Below are positions 42,951 through 51,890 of a stretch of DNA of 64,000 nucleotides, piece by piece. Position 1 is the stretch's first letter. Every line of letters starts with the position of its first letter. The notes beneath the pieces were generated by a model. That model was given only the letters and a program-made list of their open reading frames with translations, did no database searches and was not told where the DNA came from. A program made the position numbers and the translations under genes. This DNA is from Komagataeibacter melomenusus (lineage in GTDB: Bacteria > Pseudomonadota > Alphaproteobacteria > Acetobacterales > Acetobacteraceae), in assembly GCF_013155395.1 (NCBI RefSeq), contig NZ_JABJWC010000013.1:1-64000 (forward strand). The letters run 5' to 3'.

Positions 42951-44153
42951 TCAGGAAGCACGCTCCATCAGCCTGCGGGCCTTCTCTTCCAGATTCAGCC
43001 GCGTGTCCTGATTGGCCTTCGTCCGAGCCAGTGCGGTAATGCCCTGCACGAAATCGAACACGCTCTCGGGCTTGCGCCCCTCCTCGTTCAACACGGTTTC
43101 AATGATCTTCGTGGTTTCCGGTTTCGAGAACCCGCGACGCCGCAGGAAATTTTCCCGATCATCATCGGTTCTGGCCACCAGCGCCTTGCGAGAGGCCTGA
43201 ATACCTGAGACGAATGAGGCCGGGCTGGCCGTGGCGAAATTCCGCAGCGCCGGTGTGGCCTGATGCACGAAACGGGAAGCAGCAAACTTGCTATGCCGGA
43301 TCGTGATCTGTTCGAAATTTTCTACGCCCCACAACATGCGATTCTGGCACACTCCGCGCAGATAGAAGGACGAGATGCCGAGGCTCTTGCTACCGACCTC
43401 GCTGTTCCAGGCATAGAAACCCCGGAAATAGAGATCGGGGTCACCATTGGGCAGGCGTCCCGCTTCAATGGGATGCGTATCGTCGACCAGAAACAGGAAG
43501 ACATCGCGATCTGACGCATACAGCGTGGTCGTTTCCTTGGTGATGTCCACGTACGGGTTATGTGTCATGGTCGCCCAGTCGATGACACCGGGCACCTTCC
43601 AGTTGGTATCGCCCGTGCCGTCACCGGCGATCTTGCGCACCGCGCCCACCAGTTCATGATCCCAGATGCGGCCGTAATCCGGCCCCGTGACGGCGCGCAG
43701 TTCCACACGCCCGTCTTCCGTCTCCAGCGTTTTCACCAGTTCTGCGCGGTGCGACAGTAGCCCGTGCTGCAGATTGATCGCCGCCAGTGGGGCCGGCAGG
43801 TTACGCAGGTACGACGATGGCGCGCCGACCAGGCTGCACATCTGGCCGAACGACCAATGCGTCGGCGCGATCGGTTCATTTTGTCCCGGCACGGTCAGGG
43901 TCAGACGCTCGGCATTGTCGCGGGAGGCCTCGACACGGATGGCGCGGCTCTCCACCGTGCGGGCCGTGGCCCGATCCGCCCGCGCCAGGGTCGCTGCATG
44001 CAGGTCGGACAGGGACAGGTAGCGCTCGTCATCGGGCCGCGAGAACCATTCGGACGAGACGCGGGCGCTGCGTTCGCCACGGGAAGGATCAATCCGGAAG
44101 CCGCCAGACGCGGCGCCACAGGACGCAGGGGGCAGGATAGTGGTTGTGGTCAT
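42951..44153 (-). CDS. DUF932 (phage/plasmid-like) protein
   Basis: A 400-residue DUF932 protein. It has HWSFGQMCSLVGAPSSYLRNLPAPLAAINLQHGL near residue 100, VRAVTGPDYGRIWDHELVGAV-like text near 155, and the conserved FRGFYAWNSEVGSKSLGISSFYLRGVCQNRMLWG near 250. The family is related to the phage TIGR03299 proteins and is widespread on ICEs and plasmids; a role in DNA processing or anti-restriction has been suggested, not shown. The start at 44153 follows GAGGAG. It is flanked on both sides by terminators, so it is a single-gene transcript. Confidence 0.9.
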   Translation of the reverse strand: MTTTTILPPASCGAASGGFRIDPSRGERSARVSSEWFSRPDDERYLSLSDLHAATLARADRATARTVESRAIRVEASRDNAERLTLTVPGQNEPIAPTHWSFGQMCSLVGAPSSYLRNLPAPLAAINLQHGLLSHRAELVKTLETEDGRVELRAVTGPDYGRIWDHELVGAVRKIAGDGTGDTNWKVPGVIDWATMTHNPYVDITKETTTLYASDRDVFLFLVDDTHPIEAGRLPNGDPDLYFRGFYAWNSEVGSKSLGISSFYLRGVCQNRMLWGVENFEQITIRHSKFAASRFVHQATPALRNFATASPASFVSGIQASRKALVARTDDDRENFLRRRGFSKPETTKIIETVLNEEGRKPESVFDFVQGITALARTKANQDTRLNLEEKARRLMERAS

Positions 44154-44238
44154 GGAAAACTCTCCTCTGATGCCGGTTATTCGGCACCTAAGGCGAAGCC
44201 GACCTCTCCCTCTTTCCGGGGCGCCGGACATGAAAAAA

Positions 44239-44263
44239 GCGGCTTCCGGGCACCGGAAGCCGC
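44239..44263 (-). terminator. Rho-independent terminator after ParB-like gene
   Basis: GCGGCTTCCGG-GCA-CCGGAAGCCGC with TTTTTT on the minus strand. A textbook terminator for the gene ending at 44293. Confidence 0.9.
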
Positions 44264-44292
44264 TGTCTCAAAGTTCCTAGACCTCATAAGGG

Positions 44293-46374
44293 CTACTCTG
44301 CGGCGATGGCCTCCATATCCCCGCCTGCCGTCACTGTTTCAAACTGTGCCTGATCGGCCAGCCCTACGGTCCGCAACGCCTCGGGCAGCCAGCCCGAACC
44401 ATCAAGCAGCCGCTCGGCCTCGCGGGCCATATCGGGCTTCTTCAGGTGGGCGATGCGCTCGGCCGCCTCATTGCCACGCGCTTCCTGCACGGCCTGCAGG
44501 ATACGGGCCTTGGTCACCCGGCCGAGATAGTTCTCGACCGTGGGCTGCCAGCCTGCCTCGACCAGATCAAGGCTGAGGGCCGATGCCAGACGGTCTGCCC
44601 GTTTGAGACGCTCGGTGACGCTGCGCTGGGACACCGCGCCATAGGCGGGCATGCGCTCGTAGAGCGCGTTAATGCCGAAAGACAGGCAATGGGCCAGCAG
44701 CGCCATACGGCTTGCATCGTCCAGACTGTCAATCCAGCGCCACAGCGCATCCTCGTCATCCGGCAGATCATGCTTCCAGCCCTCATTGCGCTGGCGCAGT
44801 GCATGCGCTGGCAGGCTGCCCGGCATGTCGGGCGAATGGACCGGCAGCGCGATTTCCCGGACACAGGCTTCAAGGCAATCCGCACCCGGCGTCTGCCAGT
44901 AAACATCACGCACCAGCGTATGCAGCATTTCGGTCAGCGCGATGTGCGGGTTGCTGGCAAAGGCATCTCTCAACACAAGCGTGCGCCAGGCCGTCAGTTC
45001 GGTGAGTAACCGGTCAGGCAGCGGTTTGATGCCGTCTTCTTCCTCGGGTTCAACGTCAGCAGCAACGCTATCGCTCACTTCGCCTTCATCGTCACCATAA
45101 TCAGCAAGACGTTCATCCTGCCCATCATACGCGGGATGATCGTATTCATCCGAACCATTGGCATTATCGGTCTCTTCCGGCCCAGCCGGCATGTCTTCGG
45201 GTAGCACGAAGCCGCGCTCCACCTGCAGCGTGCCATCGCTGTCGAGACTGACAAAAGCCCCTGCCCGCGCCATGTCAGCGGGATCAAACGCCAGAGGCCG
45301 TTCTTCCAGGGCAAGAATACCCTGCTCGATCTCGCCCAGCCGCGCATCGACCTCGTCCGGATATTCATCGGCCTGGGCATATTCGGCCTCGATGGTTTCC
45401 TGCTCGGCGCGCAGGGCTTCGAGGCGAGCAGTTTCGTCCTCGGTCAGGGGCACTTCCGTGCCGTCGATTTCCGCGAACTGCCGGGTATGTTCCCATGGGA
45501 ACGACAGGGCCGCCTCGACCCATTTCCAGCCCTCTGCACGGATATCTTCTGCGGCTGCGTGCAGCTTTTCCATAACCAGCCGGTCCAGAACGGCTGGATC
45601 CTGCAGCCAGCCACCATCATCGACTTCGAACAGGTCGCGCATGATAGGACCACCGGCCGCAAGATAAGCGTCCAGTCCGACGAAGCGCACGCGACGGTCC
45701 GAGGCCCGCACGGTTTTCTCCGTCAGCATGCGGCGGATGACATAGGGTTCGCGGTTATGGCTCTGGGCCACGATCTCCCAGACCTGTTCCTGCCGGGCAT
45801 GATCATCGCTGATGGAAAAAGCCATCAGCTGTTCCAGCTTCATGCCATCCTGCTCGTAGATCTCAAGCAGTTTGTCGGACACGGTCATCAGCCGCAAACG
45901 CTGTTTGACCACGGTCGGTGCCACAAAGAACGCGGCGGCGATTTCCTCCTCGGACATGCCCTTCTCCAACATGTCACGGAAGGCGCGGAACTGGTCCAGC
46001 GGATGCAGGGCCACGCGCTGGACATTCTCGGCCAGGGAATCATCCTCGGCGAGAATGGCCGACCCGACCTCGCGGACCACGCAGGGCACCGGGGCCGTCT
46101 TCACCAGCTTTTTCTGCTTCACCAATAGTTCGAGAGCACGGAAACGACGCCCACCGGCGGGCACTTCATAGCTGCCGGTCTCGGCCCCTTCGCCGTCAAG
46201 GATGGGACGAACATTCAGGCTCTGCAACAGCCCGCGGCGTTCGATATCGCGGGCCAGTTCCTCGATCGACAGGCCGGATTTCACACGCCGCACGTTGGAC
46301 TGAGACAGCACCAGCCGGTTGAACGGGATGTCACGAGAAGAACTGAGGGTGATTTTGGGAATAGCGGTCGCCAT
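44293..46374 (-). CDS. Large ParB/RepB-like protein
   Basis: A 693-residue protein with a ParB/Spo0J N-terminal domain: IPFNRLVLSQSNVRRVKSGLSIEELARDIERRGLLQSLNVRP (residues 16-57), then EVPAGGRRFRALELL and AILAEDDSLAENVQR, followed by a helix-turn-helix (EEEIAAAFFVAPTVVKQRL). An acidic region near 410-470 separates this from a helical C-terminus. Plasmid ParB proteins of this long type are hallmarks of alphaproteobacterial ICEs and plasmids. It is far from parA, so it may be a CTP-dependent regulator or nuclease-like ParB rather than the partner of ParA. The start at 46374 has GGAG upstream. Confidence 0.9.
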   Translation of the reverse strand: MATAIPKITLSSSRDIPFNRLVLSQSNVRRVKSGLSIEELARDIERRGLLQSLNVRPILDGEGAETGSYEVPAGGRRFRALELLVKQKKLVKTAPVPCVVREVGSAILAEDDSLAENVQRVALHPLDQFRAFRDMLEKGMSEEEIAAAFFVAPTVVKQRLRLMTVSDKLLEIYEQDGMKLEQLMAFSISDDHARQEQVWEIVAQSHNREPYVIRRMLTEKTVRASDRRVRFVGLDAYLAAGGPIMRDLFEVDDGGWLQDPAVLDRLVMEKLHAAAEDIRAEGWKWVEAALSFPWEHTRQFAEIDGTEVPLTEDETARLEALRAEQETIEAEYAQADEYPDEVDARLGEIEQGILALEERPLAFDPADMARAGAFVSLDSDGTLQVERGFVLPEDMPAGPEETDNANGSDEYDHPAYDGQDERLADYGDDEGEVSDSVAADVEPEEEDGIKPLPDRLLTELTAWRTLVLRDAFASNPHIALTEMLHTLVRDVYWQTPGADCLEACVREIALPVHSPDMPGSLPAHALRQRNEGWKHDLPDDEDALWRWIDSLDDASRMALLAHCLSFGINALYERMPAYGAVSQRSVTERLKRADRLASALSLDLVEAGWQPTVENYLGRVTKARILQAVQEARGNEAAERIAHLKKPDMAREAERLLDGSGWLPEALRTVGLADQAQFETVTAGGDMEAIAAE

Positions 46375-46839
46375 GGCGAAAAACTCCATGACGGGCGGAC
46401 AGGAGACACTCTCCCACCCTCTCAACCCGTCACGAAAATCCGCGCAGCCCCCTGACTCTGATGGCCGCACCCGCACCAACCCGCCCCCTATTCCCAGCAG
46501 AAAAATGTCGGCAACTGGGAGTGAACTGAATGTCGGTTATTGGGAAGGAATGACCGAAAGCAGCCATTCGCAGCATTTACGTGAATGACGGCTACACAAC
46601 CAGGTCAAGACATTCTGCGCTCGACCGCAGACGGCCATTCATAACACAACCGGTCATTCTGACGCCGCGAGGGAGTTATGGAAACTCTCCGTTTTCCGCG
46701 CTAGGTTCGACGGAGATTAATAATTTTAACTAGGGCCAAACATTGTTTCAAACCGAATTGAGCGGCGCCGACAGAAGGCGCTAGTGATCTCTTTGGACGT
46801 GGTTGGCGAACAACTCCTCCGGTGATGGCCCCCGCCCCG
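46375..46839. other. Intergenic region with 17-bp near-repeat
   Basis: No gene seen. AATGTCGG-CAAC-TGGGA (46504-46520) recurs as AATGTCGG-TTAT-TGGGA (46529-46545), 25 bp apart. Related ATGTCCG words occur at 5332 and 59212. The region should contain the promoter of the ParB-like gene and marks the change from backbone to cargo. Confidence 0.45.
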
Positions 46840-47679
46840 CTAGTGGCCGAGTATAGTTTCCATTCGGGCCTGTAGCGCTTGGGTCAGCGCAGCGAGGCCC
46901 TCGCGATTGTTGAGGTAATGCACGTACCTCAGGTGCCGTAGGTCGAATGGAACGTCGTGCGCGCTTTGCGTGATGATGATGACCTCACGGCCGAGCGTGT
47001 GCGCGATGCCTGCCTCGTAAAAAACATTCGGGTTCCGGTTTGTGCAGTCACAAATCACAATACGGGCTCGGTCGATGAGATTCACGACGTCCTGAATGAT
47101 GCCCGGTGCCTCCCAAATTTCATCCGCACGGCGAGAACGAAGGCCACAATTGACCGCCGCCTGTTGAATGGCGGCGTAAACATTCGAGAAACCCGCGTCG
47201 AACGGCATCATGACCGACACCAACTGCTGCTCTATCGCTTCATGCTCCGCGATTTGGAACACGCTCGGCCGCTGGCGGCGGGGCCGGACATTGCTGAGAA
47301 GGAACTGATATAGATCGAGTTCCTTCACCGCCCAGTGGTTCCGCGAGAATTCGAAGTCTTCCGGCATATCGAATTGACCGCGATTATCCCAGATCAACCT
47401 GTTGGTTAGAGGCGGCACGTCTGGGTCAAGCATGTAGCTGAAGCGGACTTCGCCATTCACGATTCTCGGTCGGATGGCGGAACCGACGCGGCAGATTTCA
47501 TCCTGCCGCCCTTCCTGCATGAACAAGCAGGGTAGCGCCGCGAGGCGATCCATTAGGGGCTGACCTTCGTACCGAAACTGCGCGGCGATAGCTGGATCAG
47601 TGTACTCGAATACCCGCTCCACCGGCATTGATGCGTTTGGGTTATTCCAATCGATATAGCGCATTATCAGATTGAACAT
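46840..47679 (-). CDS. Protein with TIR/deoxyribosyltransferase-like C-terminus
   Basis: A 279-residue protein. The C-terminal 120 residues (VSVMMPFDAGFSNVYAAIQQAAVNCGL, IIQDVVNLIDRARIVICDCTNRNPNVFYEAGIAHTLGREVIIITQ) have the pattern of the nucleoside deoxyribosyltransferase/TIR-like fold, with the conserved NPNVFYEAGIAH. Proteins of this fold hydrolyse or bind nucleotides such as NAD in several defence systems. The N-terminal 150 residues are unassigned. GGGAGG upstream favours the Met at 47679 over 47691. It stands alone between the ICE backbone and the tetR gene. A defence role is inferred. Confidence 0.7.
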   Translation of the reverse strand: MFNLIMRYIDWNNPNASMPVERVFEYTDPAIAAQFRYEGQPLMDRLAALPCLFMQEGRQDEICRVGSAIRPRIVNGEVRFSYMLDPDVPPLTNRLIWDNRGQFDMPEDFEFSRNHWAVKELDLYQFLLSNVRPRRQRPSVFQIAEHEAIEQQLVSVMMPFDAGFSNVYAAIQQAAVNCGLRSRRADEIWEAPGIIQDVVNLIDRARIVICDCTNRNPNVFYEAGIAHTLGREVIIITQSAHDVPFDLRHLRYVHYLNNREGLAALTQALQARMETILGH

Positions 47680-47826
47680 CTGGCCTCCCATGTCGCTTCA
47701 TTTTTAGGTTTTATCCCGCTGTATTGCCACCCATTTTCCGAAACTGGGTGCAGAGCGATCCAGTGATCGACCTAAACGGGCACCCGATGGGTTCAATCAA
47801 ATAGATCATTTATCCCTCCCCCCTGC

Positions 47827-48357
47827 TCAGTCAGCGATCCGACAGGCACTTTCTGCGGCCCGGTGAAGCGGCGTCACATCTCCAGACGTAGTGATCCACA
47901 CCGTGGCCCCCTCAAGCTGCGCCAGTGTGTCTGCGGCAACTGCGTCCGGGTCGGGAATGCCGCCAAGCCGCAATATCTGGGCCATTTTCTCCCGTAGGGC
48001 CGTAAAGAACTGGCAGACCGCTGCCCGCGCTTCAGGCGTGGCCGATGTGACGCCATAGGCCAGATGCAGCCCCACACAGCGTTGGCGCTCTTCAAGTGTC
48101 TTTTCGATACGACCTATCAAAGTTTGCCAGGTGAGCTGCCAGTCATCGTTCGGGTCCGGCAACCCCTGGACAGTCTCTTCCAGAGTAAGTGCCAGAACTT
48201 CCGGGACAAGTGATTCCTTATTCGGAAAACGCGTATAAAGACTGGCTTTTTTCAGCCCAACACGAGACGCGAGATCCTGCATGGAGGCACCATCATAACC
48301 ATGCTCCCGAAACACCTCACGGGCCTCCGTCACGATCTTACGCAGCGTCGTCTTCAT
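47827..48357 (-). CDS. TetR-family repressor
   Basis: A 176-residue regulator with an N-terminal TetR helix-turn-helix: REVFREHGYDGASMQDLASRVGLKKASLYTRFPNKESL (about 13-50). The C-terminal ligand domain is of the type seen in regulators of detoxification genes. The start is put at 48357, because the longer frame to 48417 would cover the palindromic operator. It is divergent from the GST gene, with an operator-like palindrome between them, so it probably represses itself and the GST gene. Confidence 0.9.
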   Translation of the reverse strand: MKTTLRKIVTEAREVFREHGYDGASMQDLASRVGLKKASLYTRFPNKESLVPEVLALTLEETVQGLPDPNDDWQLTWQTLIGRIEKTLEERQRCVGLHLAYGVTSATPEARAAVCQFFTALREKMAQILRLGGIPDPDAVAADTLAQLEGATVWITTSGDVTPLHRAAESACRIAD

Positions 48358-48371
48358 TTTAGCCTTTACAC

Positions 48372-48383
48372 CCGACCGGTCGG
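48372..48383. promoter_or_regulatory. TetR operator-like palindrome
   Basis: CCGACCGGTCGG is a perfect 12-bp palindrome, followed directly by TCG so that the half site repeats. It lies 15 bp before the tetR start and 40 bp before the GST start, the right place to repress both. Confidence 0.65.
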
Positions 48384-48422
48384 TCGTTTTTATAACTTCG
48401 CCTGAGTTTAGAGGCAAGAAAG

Positions 48423-49040
48423 ATGGGAAAAGGTTACGAGACGATGCAGCTCTATAATCTCGAACTGTCCGGAAACTGCTACAAGGTGCGCCTGTTCGCG
48501 GCCCTTACCGGGATTGAGCTGGAGCTTATCCCCGTTGACCTGAGCGCTGGTGAACAGAAGAGTGCTGCCTTCACAGCCCTCAATCCCTGGCAGGAAGTAC
48601 CGGTGCTGATCGATGGACCAACTGTCATCCGGGATTCCCAGGCCATTCTTGTCTATCTGGCGGCAAAGCTGGAAACACGAAGCTGGTGGCCGGAAGATGG
48701 TCGTTCGCAGGCTCTGATCATGGAATGGCTGTCAGTGGCAGCATCCGAAATTCGTAACGGGCCAAATACGGCACGACTGATCCGCAAATTCGGATATCCG
48801 CTGGATATGGAAGCGGCGATCCGCTGGATAGGTCGGCTTCTGCCTCGAATTGACGCCCATCTTGCCACTCACGACTGGCTGGCACTCGGACACCCGACCA
48901 TCGCGGATTGCGCCGTATTTCCCTATCTCGCTCTTGCCCCTGAAGGCGGCATTGACCTCACACCCTACCCTGCCCTGCAACGCTGGTTCGAACGGGTTCG
49001 TGCGCTGCCCGGTTTCATGGCAGTTCCAGGCCAGTCGTGA
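48423..49040 (+). CDS. Glutathione S-transferase family protein
   Basis: A 205-residue GST. The thioredoxin-like N-terminal domain has MQLYNLELSGNCYKVRLFAALTG and the cis-proline element QEVPVLIDGPTVIRDSQAILVYLA; the helical C-terminal domain contains LGHPTIADCAVFPYLALAPEGGIDL. Members conjugate or reduce electrophiles with glutathione. GAGG precedes the ATG at 48423; an in-frame ATG at 48444 is possible too. It is likely controlled by the adjacent TetR repressor. Confidence 0.92.
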   Translation: MGKGYETMQLYNLELSGNCYKVRLFAALTGIELELIPVDLSAGEQKSAAFTALNPWQEVPVLIDGPTVIRDSQAILVYLAAKLETRSWWPEDGRSQALIMEWLSVAASEIRNGPNTARLIRKFGYPLDMEAAIRWIGRLLPRIDAHLATHDWLALGHPTIADCAVFPYLALAPEGGIDLTPYPALQRWFERVRALPGFMAVPGQS

Positions 49041-49112
49041 CAGGCGTCTGCATCTGAGGCCTGTTCTGCATTGAGACTGTCACAGGACACCTTAACGACA
49101 GCGCTGCCCCCG

Positions 49113-49814
49113 CTAAGCTTTGACCGAGCGCGCTGTCTGACCGAAGAGGATTTTCTTTCCCTCCTCTGTCACGCTGGGTCGCGCCGACAGGTCCTTCCCT
49201 TTCTCGTAGGCCCGTATCGTTGCCGGGCGCGCGGCAATGTCTTCAAACCAGCGCTTCAGGTTCGGAAACTCCTCAAGGTTCTGCTGCTGGCGCTGCCACG
49301 GCACGACCCATGGATAGCTGGCCATGTCCGCAATGCTGTATTCGGCACCACCGAGGAACGGCACCTGCGCCAGTCGCCGGTCCATCACGCCATACAGACG
49401 GTTGGTCTCGTTGACATAGCGTGTGATGGCGTAAGGAATTTTCTCCGGCGCATACTGTCCGAAATGATGGTTCTGCCCCGCCATCGGTCCCAGACCGCTG
49501 ACCTGCCAGAACAGCCATTCGGTGACCGCCGTGCGGCCCCGGATGTCCGCAGGCAGAAACTGGCCCGTCTTCTCCGCGAGATAGAGCAGGATTGCCCCTG
49601 ATTCAAAAACGCTGATCGCCTCACCGCCATCCTTCGGGGTCCGGTCAATGATCGCGGGCATCCGGTTATTGGGCGAAATGGCCAGAAACTCCGACCGGAA
49701 CTGATCCCCCGCGCTGATATCGACAGGATGAATAGTATAATCCAGCCCGGCTTCTTCAAGAAACATCGTAATTTTATGGCCATTCGGTGTGGGCCAGTAG
49801 AAAAGATCGATCAT
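49113..49814 (-). CDS. GST-like disulfide-bond oxidoreductase (YfcG/Ure2-like)
   Basis: A 233-residue protein. MIDLFYWPTPNGHKITMFLEEAGLDY and ISPNNRMPAIIDRTP are typical of the YfcG/YghU/Ure2p-like glutathione transferases, which act as glutathione-dependent disulfide reductases. The C-terminal domain holds GLGPMAGQNHHFGQYAPEKIPYAITRYVNETNRLYGVMDRRL. It is convergent with the first GST gene and 15 bp downstream of the esterase, with which it is likely co-transcribed. Confidence 0.92.
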   Translation of the reverse strand: MIDLFYWPTPNGHKITMFLEEAGLDYTIHPVDISAGDQFRSEFLAISPNNRMPAIIDRTPKDGGEAISVFESGAILLYLAEKTGQFLPADIRGRTAVTEWLFWQVSGLGPMAGQNHHFGQYAPEKIPYAITRYVNETNRLYGVMDRRLAQVPFLGGAEYSIADMASYPWVVPWQRQQQNLEEFPNLKRWFEDIAARPATIRAYEKGKDLSARPSVTEEGKKILFGQTARSVKA

Positions 49815-49829
49815 GGAACGCGTCCTTTC

Positions 49830-50510
49830 TCAGAGGGTCGTCGGCTTCAACACGTCAGACAGCCAGATGTTCAGATCCCGGATTTCGGCCTCGATGATTG
49901 TATGATCCATGGGATAGGTCCGCCAGGTTATGTCATATCCCCAGCCAGCCAGATGACGGCGCGCTGTGTCAGCAAGTGCCAGCGGAACAATGCCGTCCCG
50001 TGTTCCATGTCCCATGAAGATCGGTGTGGCACGGCTTGCGACAGTACGTTCCCGGCCGGTTGCCGGTGCCAGGGGCAGATAACCCGACAGATCGGCGATC
50101 CCGGCCAAAGGGCGCGAATAGCGCAGGCCGGTCATCAGCGACATCGCGCCGCCCTGCGAAAATCCGCCGATCACAATGCGCTCCGGCACCATTCCCCGCT
50201 CGATTTCCCGATCGATCAGCTGCGTGAAATACGCCGCTGCTTCCTTCAGTCCGGCTTCATCCTCCCGCACCACGAAATTCTGGTCCAGCAGATCATACCA
50301 GGCCGGCATCCGCTCGCCTCCACAGACGGAAACCGACCTGAGGGGCGCATTGGGCAGGACAAAACGCACGGCGCCAACTGCGCTCAGATCCAGCGCCTGC
50401 GCCACGGGCCGGAACGTCTCCCCGCTGGCTCCAAGTCCGTGAATGAGAATGATGGTGGCCACCGGATCGGGGCCGGTCGTAAATTCCAGCGGGACGCGGG
50501 ATGTCATCAT
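49830..50510 (-). CDS. Carboxylesterase/phospholipase, alpha/beta hydrolase
   Basis: A 226-residue serine hydrolase of the YtpA/acyl-protein thioesterase-like group. Oxyanion motif LIHGLGASGETF (near 22), nucleophile in GGFSQGGAMS (near 115), acid in GTRDGIVPL and histidine in MDHTI form the triad. It probably hydrolyses short esters in the cytoplasm. It is transcribed with the YfcG-like gene and is divergent from the DsbA-like gene, with the operator-like site at 50581-50598 in between. Confidence 0.9.
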   Translation of the reverse strand: MMTSRVPLEFTTGPDPVATIILIHGLGASGETFRPVAQALDLSAVGAVRFVLPNAPLRSVSVCGGERMPAWYDLLDQNFVVREDEAGLKEAAAYFTQLIDREIERGMVPERIVIGGFSQGGAMSLMTGLRYSRPLAGIADLSGYLPLAPATGRERTVASRATPIFMGHGTRDGIVPLALADTARRHLAGWGYDITWRTYPMDHTIIEAEIRDLNIWLSDVLKPTTL

Positions 50511-50580
50511 GATGGCTGCTCCTCCTGTATCGCCTGTGTCAGGTCACAGCGACGTGACCGCAGGCTTGATAGAGACCATG

Positions 50581-50598
50581 ATACGAATACATACGTAT
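50581..50598. promoter_or_regulatory. RTACG-N8-CGTAT operator, copy 1
   Basis: ATACG-AATACATA-CGTAT, an inverted repeat 26 bp before the DsbA-like start (50625) and 70 bp from the esterase start (50510). It shares the same spacing with copies 2 and 3. Confidence 0.6.
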
Positions 50599-50624
50599 TT
50601 ATCGCAAGCGTCATGGAGCCTGTC

Positions 50625-51347
50625 ATGAAACTCGAAATCTGGTCTGACTATGCCTGCCCCTACTGTTATATCGGCAAGCGCTTTCTCGAAGCCGCCCTGG
50701 GCGAATTCGAACATGCCCGCGAAATCGAGATTGTCTTCCGGGCCTTCGAACTCGATCCGACGTCGGGTCCGGCGGTAACCACCACAACGCTCGACCGCAT
50801 CATGCGAAAATACGGCAAAAGCCGGAGCGACGCCCAAGCCATGATCGACCACATCACGTCCATGGGCGAGCGATGCGGCCTCGACATGCGCTATGCCTCG
50901 GTCCGCTACACCAATACTTTCGACGCGCACCGGCTGACCAAATTTGCCGAGCAGCACGGTCGCGGCCCGGACATGACGGAACGGCTGTTCCGGGCCTATT
51001 TCACCGACAACGCCCCCCTCGCCGACCATGACGTACTTGCCGGCCTTGCGCAGGATGTCGGTCTTGATGACGACGCCGTGCGCGCCACGCTGACGAGCAC
51101 CGCCTTCGCCGAAGATGTCAGGCGTGATGAAACCCGTGCGTCACAGGCCGGCATTCATGGCGTGCCCTTCTTTGCCTTCGACGGTGCCTACGCTCTTTCA
51201 GGCGCTCAGCCGAAAGCACAATTGTTGGCCGCCCTGCGCCAGTCATGGAACAATGCGCGCAAAACCGCGTCCAAGAGCCCTACCAGCGGCATGACCTGCG
51301 ACAGCACGGGATGCGTTATCCCGCCTTCCGCCTCAGGTAGTCCCTGA
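50625..51347 (+). CDS. DsbA-family oxidoreductase (FrnE-like)
   Basis: A 240-residue cytoplasmic DsbA-like protein with the active-site motif CPYC (C11, C14) directly at the N-terminus (MKLEIWSDYACPYCYIGKRF), the helical insertion domain and the cis-proline element GVPFFAFDGAYALSGAQP near 188. FrnE-like members act as disulfide isomerases or oxidoreductases in stress response. The start follows GGAG at 50625; an ORF continuing left to 49728 is the antisense of the esterase. It is preceded by operator copy 1 and so appears to be coregulated with the efflux genes. Confidence 0.92.
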   Translation: MKLEIWSDYACPYCYIGKRFLEAALGEFEHAREIEIVFRAFELDPTSGPAVTTTTLDRIMRKYGKSRSDAQAMIDHITSMGERCGLDMRYASVRYTNTFDAHRLTKFAEQHGRGPDMTERLFRAYFTDNAPLADHDVLAGLAQDVGLDDDAVRATLTSTAFAEDVRRDETRASQAGIHGVPFFAFDGAYALSGAQPKAQLLAALRQSWNNARKTASKSPTSGMTCDSTGCVIPPSASGSP

Positions 51348-51373
51348 GCAAAGCCGTCCCGCCAGCAATCCCG

Positions 51374-51736
51374 TCAGGCAGACGCGCCCTGGCGGGAACG
51401 GTCGTATTCGGCGATCGTCTCCTGCGTCAGCGGATCGCTGACAAGCGGCCCGAGGATGGAATCCAGCAGACCGGGAAAGCGACTGTCCAGATCCTCGCGC
51501 CGCAACTCAAGACGGTATTCCCGACCGATATGACGCTGCCAGACCACACCGCTGTCACGCAGGGCGCGCCAGTGATGCGTCATGGTGGATTTCGGAATCT
51601 GCGGGAGCACATCACAGCAGGGGTGTTCGCCACCCACGGCAATTGTCCGCACCGCGGCAAGACGGATGGGATTACCCAATGCCGTCAGCACGGCTTCAAG
51701 CCGGATATCCTCGCGTTTCGGATGACGTGCGATCAT
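51374..51736 (-). CDS. ArsR-family transcriptional regulator
   Basis: A 120-residue winged-helix repressor: LEAVLTALGNPIRLAAVRTIAVGG, a CCDVLPQIPKSTMTHHWRALRDSGVVWQRHIGREYRLEL recognition region, and a helical tail. The paired Cys are not in the classical CVCDL metal-site form, so it may respond to redox or another signal. I prefer the ATG at 51736 to a TTG at 51772, because the sequence between them contains GTACGCGTAT, two operator half sites joined. It lies between the DsbA-like and efflux genes and is the natural candidate to bind the RTACG-N8-CGTAT sites. Confidence 0.85.
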   Translation of the reverse strand: MIARHPKREDIRLEAVLTALGNPIRLAAVRTIAVGGEHPCCDVLPQIPKSTMTHHWRALRDSGVVWQRHIGREYRLELRREDLDSRFPGLLDSILGPLVSDPLTQETIAEYDRSRQGASA

Positions 51737-51838
51737 GCGTGAATTGGTACGCGTATCATGGGAACGGGTCAAGAAAACCCTGCTCCCGAGCCTCCGTCAC
51801 ACACCAGTTTCTCGATAAGGCTGGCCTTTGGTCCGTAT

Positions 51839-51856
51839 GTACGTCTATGTTCGTAT
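51839..51856. promoter_or_regulatory. RTACG-N8-CGTAT operator, copy 2
   Basis: GTACG-TCTATGTT-CGTAT, 34 bp before the start of the outer-membrane factor gene at 51891. Confidence 0.6.
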
Positions 51857-51890
51857 TAAAGAGACTCGTTCATGACGCCCGGAGGCCGCC

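Noticed and set aside
49728-51347. 539-residue plus-strand frame ahead of the DsbA-like protein
   Set aside because: Its first 300 residues are the antisense of the esterase and GST genes; the real start with a ribosome site and CPYC motif is at 50625.
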